Assembly: GCA_964016885.1 (NCBI GenBank)
Contig: OZ024748.1
Location: forward strand, 33,323,099-33,387,098
From: Eledone cirrhosa
Lineage: Eukaryota; Mollusca; Cephalopoda; Octopoda; Eledonidae
Direction of reading: 5' to 3'
Length of the DNA: 64,000 nucleotides
Shown here: positions 33,291-43,404 of the stretch, one piece after another
Position numbering within the stretch: the stretch's first letter is position 1
How the letters are laid out: each line of letters opens with the position of its first letter
Notes under the pieces: generated by a model
What the model saw: only the letters and a program-made list of their open reading frames with translations
Databases searched by the model: none
Told to the model about the DNA's origin: nothing
Position numbers and translations under genes: made by a program

Positions 33291-34245
33291 ACCAGGGTGA
33301 AGAAAGCCTGGCTGTAAGTACCAGAGGACACAGAAAAGGGGATAGCTGCAGTCTGTTGGCTGAGTGACTTGGAATTGAGGGGGTTGCATGCCATGTACCA
33401 CATGCGAGTAAATAGGACTCTCTTCCTAACCAGAAGAATCGACTCCGACAGAGAGTGGTCGGAGGTTGCAACAGTCTATCAACCCTGCCCCAGGTGTGCA
33501 TGGGACAAGCAGCATCCTGGAGCAGCACAACTAGAAGCGATTGGCGGTGGATTTGACACACTAGCGACAAGGGACGTATCTCTCAATGGTCGATTGTGGG
33601 CTGGGACTGATGGTAATATGGAGGGAAATGAAGACAGGGACTGCAGAGTAAAATTGCGTGGATGCTGAGAGATATTTTTGGAGCGGGGCCCTGTAGATGA
33701 AGTGCTGAAAGACAACAGCACAGTGTTTCACTCGGAGATGCTGAGGGAAATGCTTGACAAGTAGAAGGTGAACCACTTCTTCAGAGCGGCATACAGGCCA
33801 AGCAGAAATGGGATTGTGGAGAGACACTATTGCACGATCAAGGCCATGGCAGAAAGAGGGCACATTTCACCAATGGAGGCAATGTTTTGGTACAACATGT
33901 CTCCTTGGGTGGGACAGGCCGAGAGTCGGTGCCACACAGGGCAATATGTAGATACAAATGGCGACACCCGTAGACAGTACCACAGCAGCCAGTGGAGAGA
34001 GAGAACGCTTTCGTATGAGTGAGCGAAGAGGTATGGGGTCAAGCCCCCAAACATTTGCTGCACATCTCAATGAGGAAAGGGAATGGTAACAGCTGTAAAT
34101 TCCCAAAACAACGTGTCTGTGGACGGAATGCCACGGCAAGTCTTGGACGTCCGTAAAGTTATTGTTGTGATGGACTTTGAGGAAGAGGAAAACGAAAGTG
34201 TTGACCCAACAGTGCAGATATCGCAATGGGACCGCTGACCACCCA
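33290..34245 (+). pseudogene. LTR-retrotransposon integrase region (Ty3/Gypsy-like), degraded
   Basis: Plus-strand pieces in several frames. 33369-33668 has VNRTLFLTRRID and QPCPRC, part of an integrase zinc-binding region. 33690-33765 has GPVDEVLKDN, the segment around the second catalytic Asp. 33768-34022 has AAYRPSRNGIVERHYCTIKA with the Glu of the DDE triad and a WYN block. 34030-34230 has VKPPN and NNVSVDGMPRQVLDVR. Stops at 33669 and 33762 and frame changes show it is dead. Higher GC than its surroundings. No gag, protease or RT is present. Confidence 0.65.
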
Positions 34246-34294
34246 GGTGGATGGCGGATTTTGACATGGAGCAATATGATGGGGGGTGATTGAA

Positions 34295-34490
34295 CCATGA
34301 GATCAGGGGAGGGGGAGGTTGCCAAAAGTTGGGGGACGCCTGACCAGAAGGACGGACGAGTGACGTCACATGAAGGTTCAGGTGCTCCTGACCGGACCCT
34401 TTCCCTAGCAGTCCGTGTCAAGTGAAGACGTGTGGTGTGAAGTGAGACTGAGAGAGGCTCTGATACCCTCGAGTTGGATGTATGACACGT
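34295..34490 (+). mobile_element. Possible PPT and start of a 3' LTR
   Basis: A purine run (GATCAGGGGAGGGGGAGG, 34298-34316) follows the integrase remnant, as a polypurine tract would. A perfect CRE palindrome TGACGTCA lies at 34361-34368. Truncated near 34490 where another repeat starts. Confidence 0.35.
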
Positions 34491-34499
34491 GGTAAGTCC

Positions 34500-34650
34500 A
34501 AATGCATCCGGTTATAATTACAATTATTAATTCTTTCATTACTGAAATATCATTGGAAGGATTTACTCAAGATTTTAATTATTAATAATTTTATTAGTAA
34601 CTTAATATGTTGTTCTTGTATAGAATTATGTTGGAAGAGACACACAAAAT
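34500..34650 (-). repeat. Dispersed AT-rich repeat
   Basis: Reverse complement of 36940-37040: TCTTCCAACATAATTCTATA, AAGTTACTAATAAAATTATT, AGTAAATCCTTCCAATGATA. Confidence 0.6.
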
Positions 34651-34764
34651 ATATATATAAACGGAAAAAATGAAACGAAATTTCATTTCTCACTCTTAGT
34701 ACGGCTGTTACTTAAATATAAGTATGTATACGTACATACATATATGTATACAGACGTACAGTAG

Positions 34765-34789
<25 letters not shown>

Positions 34790-34795
<6 letters not shown>

Positions 34796-35258
34796 GCACA
34801 CATATATATATGTACGTATGGATTCACCGAACAATTATTATAATGCTCGGTGTGTTTGTAAACAAACATACCGTATTAAGCAGTAGTGTTTAGCAACCAT
34901 CGTTGCTCGTTTGTTCAACACTGACAAAGGAACGCTGTACTAGTTTCAAGCTTATTAGCTATCGTCAGCAACATATACCTTCCTGCCAGATGGTTGAACG
35001 TCTGAAAGTATATACTTTCCTTATGCATATTAACGGCTGAGCAGCCTAATTTGCATATCGAGTGAGTTAATCGGCCGGGCTACCGAAAACGATAAACGGA
35101 AAAAATGAAACGAAATTTCATGTCAGTGTTGAACAAATGAGCAACGATGGTTGCTAGACACTGTACGGCTTAATTCGGGATGTTTGTTTACAAACACACC
35201 GAGCATTATAATAAATGTTCGGTGAATCCATACGCACATATATATGTGTGCATGTATA
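34790..35258. mobile_element. Foldback element carrying a hammerhead ribozyme
   Basis: Arms 34790-34926 and 35120-35258 are reverse complements (CATGCACACATATATATATG, CACCGAACAATTATTATAAT, TGTTTGTAAACAAACAT). The ~190-bp core has the ribozyme at its left edge. A direct repeat AAACGGAAAAAATGAAACGA occurs at 34660 and again inside at 35094. No ORF. Confidence 0.75.
34929..34975 (-). ncRNA. Hammerhead ribozyme in foldback element
   Basis: Minus strand: helix I TGTTG pairs with CAGCG (two G.U pairs); core CUGACGA; stem II AGCT-AATA-AGCT; GAAA; tiny helix III AC-TA-GT; cleavage triplet GUA. All conserved core bases are present. Confidence 0.7.
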
Positions 35259-35339
35259 TATATATATATATATATAATATAACTTAGAGTTTACACTCAA
35301 TGGGGTCATTTATAATTATTTCAGCTCTAAGAATCGCTT

Positions 35340-35668
35340 CTGAGCAGTATAAATTAATATATGATAAACATTTACATGTTTTAGTTGCAATTGACTAATA
35401 AAATAGTTAGAATGAAATATCTTAATTCAAATACATATAGTTTGCCTGTACGATCTAAAAAATAATAAATCAATACTCACAAACCCATATGGGCAAAAGG
35501 CCTTGGTACCTAGACACGTTTAAATTTCAAAATACAAACTTTTTCCGCAGATCGGTCAGAACTTCAAACTTTAAACATGTTTCACAAAGGATGGTATAAT
35601 AGTGAAATAATTAATTAATTAGTAGTGTAAATGTTTATCATATATTAATTTATACTGCTAAGTTATAT
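35340..35668. repeat. Inverted repeat around AT-rich core
   Basis: CAGTATAAATTAATATATGA..AACATTTACA at 35346 is mirrored by TGTAAATGTTTATCATATATTA at 35625. Loop about 240 bases. Confidence 0.6.
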
Positions 35669-35689
35669 TATATTACTGCTCCCTCAGTC

Positions 35690-35878
35690 GAGGCAACACA
35701 GTAAAAACCTCCCAGCCCCACACTGTAAATGTGGTTGGTGTTAGGAAGGGCATCCAGCTGTAGAAAACCCGCCAGACAGTCCTATGCAAGCAAGACAACC
35801 ACTCTTGCCTCAAGTGGGAAAACTCCCATCCAAACCCATGCAAGCGTGGAACATGGACGTTAAACGATGATGATGATG

Positions 35879-35880
<2 letters not shown>
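35690..35880 (+). mobile_element. LINE-A 3' tail
   Basis: CACTGTAAATGTGGTTGGTG..GGAAGGGCATCCAGCTGTAG..AACCCATGCAAGCGTGGAAC..(GATGAT)n. Confidence 0.8.
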
Positions 35881-35921
<41 letters not shown>

Positions 35922-35925
35922 AAGA
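35881..35925. repeat. (TA)n(GA)n microsatellite
   Basis: Directly follows the LINE-A tail. Confidence 0.9.
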
Positions 35926-36017
35926 GAGTTGCGACCGATAGACAGTATTAGCAATTGGAAAGACCAATGGAAACAGTGTTTCCTTGGTCCGATTTGACGA
36001 AACTCAATCGACTGTTG

Positions 36018-36020
<3 letters not shown>
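35926..36020 (+). mobile_element. SINE tail fragment
   Basis: AGCAATTGGAAAGACCAATG..AACAGTGTTTCCTTGGTCCG matches the 3' part of the SINE at 63595-63845. Confidence 0.65.
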
Positions 36021-36023
<3 letters not shown>

Positions 36024-36055
<32 letters not shown>

Positions 36056-36236
36056 TCCCATATTATAAACTCTAGCCTGAAAATAAGCACTGGTGCCCCT
36101 TTTCTTGGTAGTGGTGGAGGTGAGGTGAATAAGATCTGTCTTGTAATAGCGGAAACACGGTATACATGGTACGGAATGTGTTGTACAATAACAAACGAAA
36201 TCTATGAGAATATATATATAGATATATATCAGTCTA
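36024..36236. other. TA run and unclassified sequence
   Basis: (TA)n at 36024-36051; the rest is not recognised. Confidence 0.4.
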
Positions 36237-36239
36237 TCC

Positions 36240-36617
36240 AGCCATTGGCGATATCCAATTTTACCACCCGATTTGCTGCTGATGCTGCTTACGTGCTGTA
36301 GTTGCTGCTTACTTGGTGGCTTACTGCTTGTTGCTGCTACTGCTGACTTGCTGCTATTGTTGCTTAACTTGTGCTACTTACCTGCTTCACTGTATGAGGC
36401 TATTCCAACAAATTTACATTCCCTTTTTTTTAGCCGTTAAAAGAAATATAGATTTATTTATTTGCAACATTTTGTTAGTTTCTTGGTTTTGTTTTTTTTT
36501 GCGATTTATTTGCCACTGGCAACTACAGCAGCAAGTCACCAAGTAAGCAGCAACTACAGCACGTAAGCAGCATCAGCAGCAATTCGGGCGGTAAAATTGG
36601 ATATCGCCTAGCCATTT
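36240..36617. repeat. Foldback element with GCTGCT/AGCAGC arms
   Basis: Left arm 36240-36325 (GGCGATATCCAATTTTACCA..CTGCTTACGTGCTGTAGTTG) mirrors 36536-36617. The left flank adds more GCTGCT-like copies. Loop about 210 bases with no ORF on a protein scale. Confidence 0.7.
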
Positions 36618-36619
36618 AA

Positions 36620-37085
36620 AAAGGTTCCTATTTCAGTTAAAATCTTCTGAACATAATTTTATACAAGAACCATACGTTTACTATCTTAGTAATGAAATAA
36701 TTAATAATTTTAGTAAATTGTTCATAATTCTTCATTAACCCTTTTGGTAGAAACCCAGCCAAAATTATTTCTCGTTCTGTGGAAATTGTTCCTATTTAAA
36801 TTAAAGTATTCCAATGAAATTCTATATAACAACCATATGTTAAGGTACTATGTTAGTAATTAACTAACAATTATGATAAATCGCTCAAAATTCTCCGTAA
36901 TTAATTGAAATACAGAGTTCATATTTATATTAAAATCTTCCAACATAATTTTATACAAGAACCACATGTTAAGTTACTAATAAAATAATTAATAATCAAA
37001 AACTTTAGTAAATCCTTCAAATGATATCTCATGAAATAATTAATAATTGTTATAAATACCTCAAAATTCCTCATTAATTAAACCC
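36620..37085 (+). repeat. Degenerate ~150-bp tandem repeats
   Basis: About three units containing AACATAATTTTATACAAGAA, TTAGTAATGAAATAATTAAT and CTCAAAATTCCTCATTAATT. Related to 34500-34650 on the opposite strand. Confidence 0.6.
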
Positions 37086-37139
37086 CAGAGCTGTAAAAAC
37101 TCCAGTCTTTCAGTCGGACATGAAAAAAAAAATTTCTAA

Positions 37140-37330
37140 TGGAAGAAAAGATTTTAAAGTCAGTGAAGGGAGATCACTCTCAGTGTGCAGTACATGAACG
37201 TATGGTTAGTGAGTTCGAATCCCAGACCGGGTGGCCTGTACGCTGGGGCCTTGAACAAACACTTTATTTTTCATTGTTTCATTTCACCCAGCTGGCAAAA
37301 ATAATAAGTTGTACCAGTAATTATAGTGGA
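37140..37330 (+). mobile_element. tRNA-derived SINE, another family
   Basis: B box GTGAGTTCGAATCCCAGA at 37208, followed by CCGGGTGGCCTGTACG and an ACACTTTATTTTTCATTG block like the other SINEs. A box region is degraded. Confidence 0.6.
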
Positions 37331-37439
37331 AACGTTGTTACCTAGAATTGCCACACTGAATCTCCCTGAGAACAATGTCAACGGTATAAGTGTCAATGAA
37401 ATACTAAGACATATTATAATATAAGATGGGTTCTACATG

Positions 37440-37705
37440 TCTCACTGAAAACTAGGTATATACATAGTGTATCTAGGACGACATTATCTCATGTACAGTG
37501 TAGAAGTTAGTATTAGTGGCTGTCAGACATAGTGTACCTAGGACTACATTATCTAATGTACAGTATAGTAGTTAGTATTTGTGGCATACAGACATAGTGT
37601 ATCTAGGACTACATTATATAATGTACAGTACAGTAGCTATCAGACATAGTGTATCTAGGACTACATTATCTAATGTATAGTAGTTAGTATTTGTGGCTAT
37701 CACTA
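37440..37705. repeat. ~70-bp tandem repeat, about four copies
   Basis: Unit: CATAGTGTATCTAGGACTAC..ATTATCTAATGTACAG..GTTAGTATTTGTGGC. Confidence 0.8.
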
Positions 37706-37954
37706 TTATAGACTCAAAGTAAATCTTTGTCAACTTACCTCCTTCAGATATAATCAATGTGTTGCGTTGTTAGGTTTTACTAAACAACCAAAGAAATAAT
37801 CTCTTTGTTGTCAAATTAGAAGTTACAAAGATGTTATCAGTTTTATTTCACGACATTAACGTTGGTATATCTTCTTCATCTTTAGTCATAAATTGGTATC
37901 TTGTTAGAATGAAGTAGTGAGGCTGACTTTATGGCTTTAGCCACAGATTTGATA

Positions 37955-38420
37955 GGAAATATATATATATTAGGTTGATATGTGGTCTAAAATATATATA
38001 TTGTCTATAAATGACTGATAGCATATGTTCTGGTGAAATAGTAGTTTTACTACTACAGATTGTAATGGAACTCTTAGTAGACACAATTGTAAAGTAAGAA
38101 TAGATATGACAGTGTAAGACTGATGTCGGGGAAAGAAAAGTGTGTGTATGTATATATATAATTATTACACAAGATATAATTAGATTAATTAAAGTTATAA
38201 TGAGACAGCATGTACCCGGTGTCGTTGGCAATGTTTCACCTCTCTTACCGGTGTCATATGTTAAAAGTCCCTGATATAATTTAACACATTCAGACACAGT
38301 CGCAATCGTATCTAATCAATGGTAAATCAAAGTATCACTCAGTAAAATATTAATTATATATCTATAAGAAAACTTCTACATGGTCACTCACCCTGCTAGA
38401 AATAGCAGTGGAATTATCAT
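37955..38420 (-). promoter_or_regulatory. Orphan zinc-finger 5' module
   Basis: Minus strand matches the upstream part of the zinc-finger loci: exon-1 segment ending TTTCTAGCAGG|GTGAGTG (near 38390), GGGACTTTTAACATATGACACCGGT, then CCCCGACATCAGTCTTACAC as in 5' UTR exon 2. No finger coding follows; sequence becomes unrelated below about 38060. Probably a truncated duplicate. Confidence 0.5.
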
Positions 38421-38460
38421 CTATTTGCCAGGCACATAGCATAAAATTTACTGGGGAGGC

Positions 38461-38690
38461 TTAACATCTAGCCTCCTCCACTAGTTCCTGCTCCTTACTG
38501 TAAGCGTTGTGATGTTCCAGGTTCCAACCAACTGTTAAGGTTTGCTCCCTTCCAGACCCTCTTTGGGGTCTCAAGATAGGCGACCTTTGTGCATCCATCC
38601 CATGCCTCCCAGCACAGGATGCAGGCCCATCACAAGTTTTTGCAGCATGAAATGGAGACTGCAACATATTTTTCGAACAGGCCCCTCTAC
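38461..38690 (-). mobile_element. Possible LINE 5' end fragment (AP-endonuclease start)
   Basis: Minus-strand open stretch ending LTVGWNLEHHNAYSKEQELVEE resembles the beginning of RTE-like endonuclease domains (GTWN..ELVEEA). Only this short piece is seen. Confidence 0.4.
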
Positions 38691-38883
38691 TTAAGGCCTG
38701 GACGCGATCCTTATTAACCCACGCAAAGAGCAGTGTGGTATGGTTTTCTACAGAAACAGAAGTTGGAATGAAAAGGTTTGAGAGAAAACTTAGCCAAATC
38801 TAATATATTAGAAAGTAGGAAAGAAGATAGGACCTTGATTCCCACGGGGAAGTGGCCCTGTTCAATATTTAGAAAAGAAGTAG

Positions 38884-39292
38884 GCATAAACTCTATAGAA
38901 TGTACACAATGTAGACATAAACTCTATACAATGTACACAATGTAGACATAAACTCTATACAATATAGGTATAAACTCTATACAATGTACACAATGTAGGT
39001 ATAAACTCTATACAATGTAGGAATAAACTCTATACAATGTACACAATGTAGGAATAAACTCTATACAATGTACACAATGTAGGTATAAACTCTATACAAT
39101 GTACACAATGTAGGAATAAGCTCTATACAATGTACACAATGTAGACATAAACTCTATACAATGTACACAATGTAGACATAAACTCTATACAATGTACACA
39201 ATGTAGACATAAACTCTATACAATGTAGGAATAAACTCTATACAATGTACACAATGTAGGTATAAACTCTATACAATGTACACAATGTAAAT
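38884..39292 (+). repeat. 30-bp minisatellite inside a LINE zinc-finger codon block
   Basis: Unit ATAAACTCTATACAATGTACACAATGTAG with shortened variants, roughly 14 units. Thirty bases equal ten codons; in the LINE frame they spell GINSIQCTQC, part of the PHD-like finger. Confidence 0.85.
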
Positions 39293-39599
39293 CTTGGATA
39301 CACAAGTGATGTAGTGGGATATCGGGTAGGCTAACAGGAATAAAAGATACATAGGAGTAATTGAGGAGAAGAGCGTCAATGATATAAGCCTTTTCCAATC
39401 ACTGAAAGGATCCATAGAAGTGGTTGATAGCTTCTGTTATCTAGGTGACTTAATTAGCAGCAGAGGAGGGTACCCTGAGAACATAATAGCTAGAATAAGG
39501 AGAGGATGGGGGAAGTTTAGAAAGAGCTACTCCCACTGTTGATAAAAGTTTTCTCCCTATGTACAAAAGGATGACTGTATGATGTCTGTGTGAGAATTG

Positions 39600-40665
39600 T
39601 GGTGCTGCATGGTAGTGAATCATGGGCTGTGACTGCAGAGAATATGTGGTGCTACATGGTAGTGAAACATGGGCAGTGACTGCAGAGGATATGTGGTGCT
39701 ACATGGTAGTGAAACATGGGCAGTGACTGCAGAGGATATGTGGTACTACATGGTAGTGAATCATGAGATGTGACTGCAGAGGATATGTGGTGCTACATGG
39801 TAGTGAAACATGGGCAGTGACTGCAGAAGATATGTGGTGCTACATGGTAGTGAAACATGGGCTGTGACTGCAGAGGATATGTGGTGCTACATGGTAGTGA
39901 ATCATGGGATGTGACTGCAGAGGATATGTGGTGCTACATGGTAGTGAAACATGGGCTGTGACTGCAGAGGATATGTGGTGCTACATGGTAGTGAAACATG
40001 GGCAGTGACTGCAGAGGATATGTGGTACTACATGGTAGTGAATCATGGGATGTGACTGCAGAGGATATGTGGTGCTACATGGTAGTGAAATATGGGCTGC
40101 GACTGCAGAGGATATGTGGTGCTACATGGTAGTGAAACATGGGATGTGACTGCAGAGGATATGTGGTGCTTCATGGTAGTGAAACATGGGCAGTGACTGC
40201 AGAAGATATGTGGTGTTACATGGTAGTGAAACATGGGCTGTGACTGCAGAGGATATGTGGTGCTACATGGTAGTGAAACATGGCTGTGACTGCAGAGGAT
40301 ATGTGGTGCTACATGGTAGTGAAACATGGGCAGTGACTGCAGAGGATATGTGGTGCTACATGGGATGTGACTGCAGAGGATATGTGGTGCTACATGGTAG
40401 TGAAATATGGGCTGCAACTGCAGAAGATATGTGGTGCTACATGGTAGTGAAACATGGGCAGTGACTGCAGAGGATATGTGGTACTACATGGTAGTGAATC
40501 ATGGGATGTGACTGCAGAGGATATGTGGTGCTACATGGTAGTGTAACATGGGTTGTGATTGCAGAGGATATCTGATGCTTCATGGTGGTAAAACATGGGC
40601 AGTGACTGCAGAGGATATGTGGTGCTACATGGTAGTGTAACATGGGTTGTGACTGCAGAGGATAT
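39600..40665 (+). repeat. 47-bp minisatellite inside the LINE HGSETW block
   Basis: Unit TGGTGCTACATGGTAGTGAA..ACATGGGCAGTGACTGCAGA..GGATATG, about 22 copies with small variations (GGCTGTGACT, GGATGTGACT). 47 is not a multiple of three, so the coding frame rotates between units. Confidence 0.9.
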
Positions 40666-40701
40666 GCATTGGCTTGAAAGAAATGAAGCAACCATGCTTC
40701 A

Positions 40702-41031
40702 TTGGAAGTGCAAGAAAGACAGAGCTTGGATGAACTGAGGGAGAAACTCGGTTTAAGAGGAATCCGAAGTGGTGTGCAAGAGAGAAGACTGTGTTGGTAC
40801 GGAGATTTGATGTGCATAGATGATGATCATTGGGTGAAGAAGTGCCAGGGAATCCCAGTGGAACAAAGCTACAGTAGAGGTAGACCAAGAAAGACCTCGA
40901 CAGAGTTGATGAAAGCTGATCTCAAATTACTGAGATTCACAGAGGAGATGACAAAGGAATGGGGAAAGTGGAGAGATGTTGTGCTGAAATGGAACCATCC
41001 AACCCATGCAAGCATTGGAAAATGGTTGTAA
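40702..41031 (+). pseudogene. LINE-B C-terminal region (open)
   Basis: Open to a TAA at 41031: LREKLGLRGIRSGVQERRLC, WYGDLM, SRGRPRKTSTELMKADLK and KWRDVVLKWNHPTHAS. Upstream of 40700 the frame is lost. It is the part of LINE-B beyond the minisatellite. Confidence 0.7.
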
Positions 41032-41054
41032 AAAGGATAATGATGGTGGTGATA

Positions 41055-41690
41055 TATATGATGCAGTTTGCAGGAGAGGAGATTACATTGATACGGACAT
41101 GTGATGTATATAAAGGATGATGGCAGTATACAAAGGTGCAGGTTACTCAAAGTTGATGGAAGCTATGGAGTAGACTTGGGATGAGGTGATAAAAGCTGAC
41201 TTTGCACAATTACACATCTCAAAGATGATAACACAGGATTGACATATCTGGCGTTATGTAGTTATACTGAGGACTTGCCCTCCAATGTGCATGGTTAAAG
41301 CATACATCTAGTATGCACATCCTACCATGCCCTCCCTCTTTCATCCAATTCCCACGCCCTAACACACCTCCACCTATGTCCTAACACTCCACATACACCC
41401 CAAAAAAAACCCACCCTTCACAAGATAAGTGCCCCACATTTGATCAATCTCCCCACTCCAGCCCATAGTCGACACTGTAATATGATCATCTTGGTGCCAC
41501 AACAAAATGTATCCAGTCCACACTGTAAAGTAGTCATTTTGGTGCCATGATAGTGCCCAGTCCACTCTGTGGTCATTTTGATGATACTACAGAAAGCACC
41601 CAGTTCACACTGCAAATGAAGTTGGCATCATGAAGGGGATCCAGTCATGGAAAGCAAGATACAGTCATCTCATCTGAATTGGGGTTGATT
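41055..41690 (+). mobile_element. LINE-A 3' fragment, decayed
   Basis: TGATACGGACATGTGATG (YGHVM), TGGGATGAGGTGATAAAAGC (WDEVIKA), then a decayed 3' UTR with CACTGTAAAGTAGTC and GCATCATGAAGGGGATCCAG. No (ATG)n tail. Confidence 0.65.
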
Positions 41691-41980
41691 TAATCAACTT
41701 TGCTCTTCTCCTAAATCTGCTGCTCTTGAGCCTAATTTACAAATCAATAGAGATTTAACTAGTTTTATTTCTTGAAACATTTCTTATAATGGACTGTGAC
41801 TAACAACAATCAGTAAACTATACCATCACTACCCCCAATGATACAAACCTGGACAGTGTGGGAGAATTCTTTCTTGCATGGAGAACACTAGGCACCAGCT
41901 ACCTTGAGGACAGAATGGTGATAGGGGGACAGCAAGTGAGATGTGTTGAAATAGCTTTTAAAATTTGTGGGGCTCTCTCC
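41691..41980. other. Unclassified spacer
   Basis: Nothing recognised. Confidence 0.4.
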
Positions 41981-41984
41981 TGTG

Positions 41985-42560
41985 TGTAGCCGACTCCACC
42001 CTGATAACAGTTAGTAGGGAGGTGATAAAGGGACCAAGAATACCAGAAATCTCCATTACTACAAGATCAACAACAAACAACTAATACTTCACAACACTTT
42101 GTGATCTTTTGTGATTATGTTTTAATTTTTCTTGTTACTTTAGGGAAACAATGATACCACCAAAATTATGGCCTATTGTCAAATTTCTAAATTTCAGTTG
42201 TAAAATATACGAAGAGTGATAGAATTTTAATCATTTAAAAAAATATTGAACTGTTTGTGTTAGATGTATTAAAACAAACAAGGTGATATCATTACATATG
42301 GTCTTAATAACAGAGATTTAGATAGGTGTTAGATGTATTAAAACTACTTACAAGATGATATCATTACATATAGTGTTAATAACAGAGATTTAGATGGGTG
42401 TTAGATGTATTAAAACTACTTACAAGATGATATCGTTACATATGGTGTTAATAACAGAGATTTAGATGGGAAAATAATGAAAGGTTGAAGTCACAGACTT
42501 GACAAATTCCTCAAATGTAACTATTTTCAATTCTGATAAAAATATTTCTCCTTCGTCCAC
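41985..42560 (-). repeat. Duplicated zinc-finger downstream flank, copy 1
   Basis: Matches 49570-50120: CTCCACCCTGATAACAGTTA, CCAGAAATCTCCATTACTAC, then three 72-bp units (GTTAGATGTATTAAAACTAC..GATATCATTACATAT) at 42259-42475. Confidence 0.7.
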
Positions 42561-42569
42561 TTATTCCAA

Positions 42570-42790
42570 GGATGGTCATGGTGACAGAGTCCTCAAGCAT
42601 GCCTTCCTGCAGGTACTGTCAGAATCAACTGTCTTCATCTGATCTGGCTGGATCCCGAAGCAAAACAAATCATGCTCATGAATATTATCCATCCATCTTG
42701 CTCGGGGTCTACCCCTGGGGCTCCTGCCAGTTGGTTTTGCCTGTAAAATCTGCCCAGTGATTATTTCCTGAGACATTCTGAACACATCAC
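42570..42790 (-). mobile_element. LINE C-terminal fragment
   Basis: Minus-strand open stretch with RMSQEIITGQ and GRSPRGRPRARWMDNI, the GRPRxRW block found at the end of many RTE/CR1-like ORFs. Confidence 0.55.
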
Positions 42791-42884
42791 CATAGTATCA
42801 GAGTTGTGATCTCTCATTTCAGAGTATTAGCACCTCTCCTTGGAATGAGTCTCTCATCTCCAAGCTATCAATTATATCAAGTAA

Positions 42885-43270
42885 TGTTACCCCAAACATT
42901 TCTAAGTCGAAAACTTTCAATGAGGGTGTCAGACTCTGCCAAGGATGTATGCTGTCACCACCCCTGTTCATAATCTTAATGGACAGGATTGACATGAGCA
43001 ACTGGGCTGGAATTGGTATCAAGACTGGTGGATGTAGGATCAGTTGTTTAGAATTTCTGGATGTCATTTTAGTAGCTATCTAGTGAGAAGGTAATCTCCA
43101 ACATGCACTTGATAGGTTTGCTGCCAACTACTGCATGGAAGAAATGAAAATCAGTCAATTGATGACTGAAATACTTTACCTCTCTACGTGTGAGTGGAGA
43201 TCTACTGAAGCAGGCAGAGAAGTTCAAGAGTCTTGAGGCTGTATTCACAAGTTGATGAAGGGAGGTGGCT
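42885..43270 (+). mobile_element. LINE RT fragment
   Basis: Plus strand FNEGVRLCQGCMLSPPLFII (RT motif B region) then LQHALDRFAANYCMEEMKIS, which in LINEs follows the catalytic Asp-Asp. The YADD box itself is lost (LEFLDVILVA). Confidence 0.6.
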
Positions 43271-43404
43271 GAATTAAGTGTAAGAATTGCAGGGGCTGGT
43301 ACAGTAATGCACTAGATTCAGCATTTGTTAATCAAAATAAATTTGTTAATCAAAATAAAAGAAGTAGGTGTCAATCTCATTATCTTATAAAGAGTTCAAA
43401 TAGT

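Larger units (their letters stand above)
38735..41040 (+). mobile_element. LINE-B copy expanded by two internal minisatellites
   Basis: Follows the LINE-B order: VGMKRFERKLSQI (38770), GKWPCS (38855), PHD-like GINSIECTQCR (38890) expanded by a 30-bp tandem array, WIHK (39293), [13 protein letters not shown] (39420), then VVLHGSESWAVTAENM (39600) expanded by a 47-bp array, and finally HWLERNEA to the stop at 41031. The (ATG)n-like tail is at 41038-41050. Confidence 0.8.

Noticed and set aside
33867..34421. 184-codon minus-strand ORF
   Set aside because: Antisense to integrase coding blocks that match plus-strand frames; composition reflects the opposite strand.
38884..40665. Regular repeats resembling a CRISPR array
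   Set aside because: Units are contiguous tandem repeats without unique spacers, lie inside a LINE, and the genome is animal.
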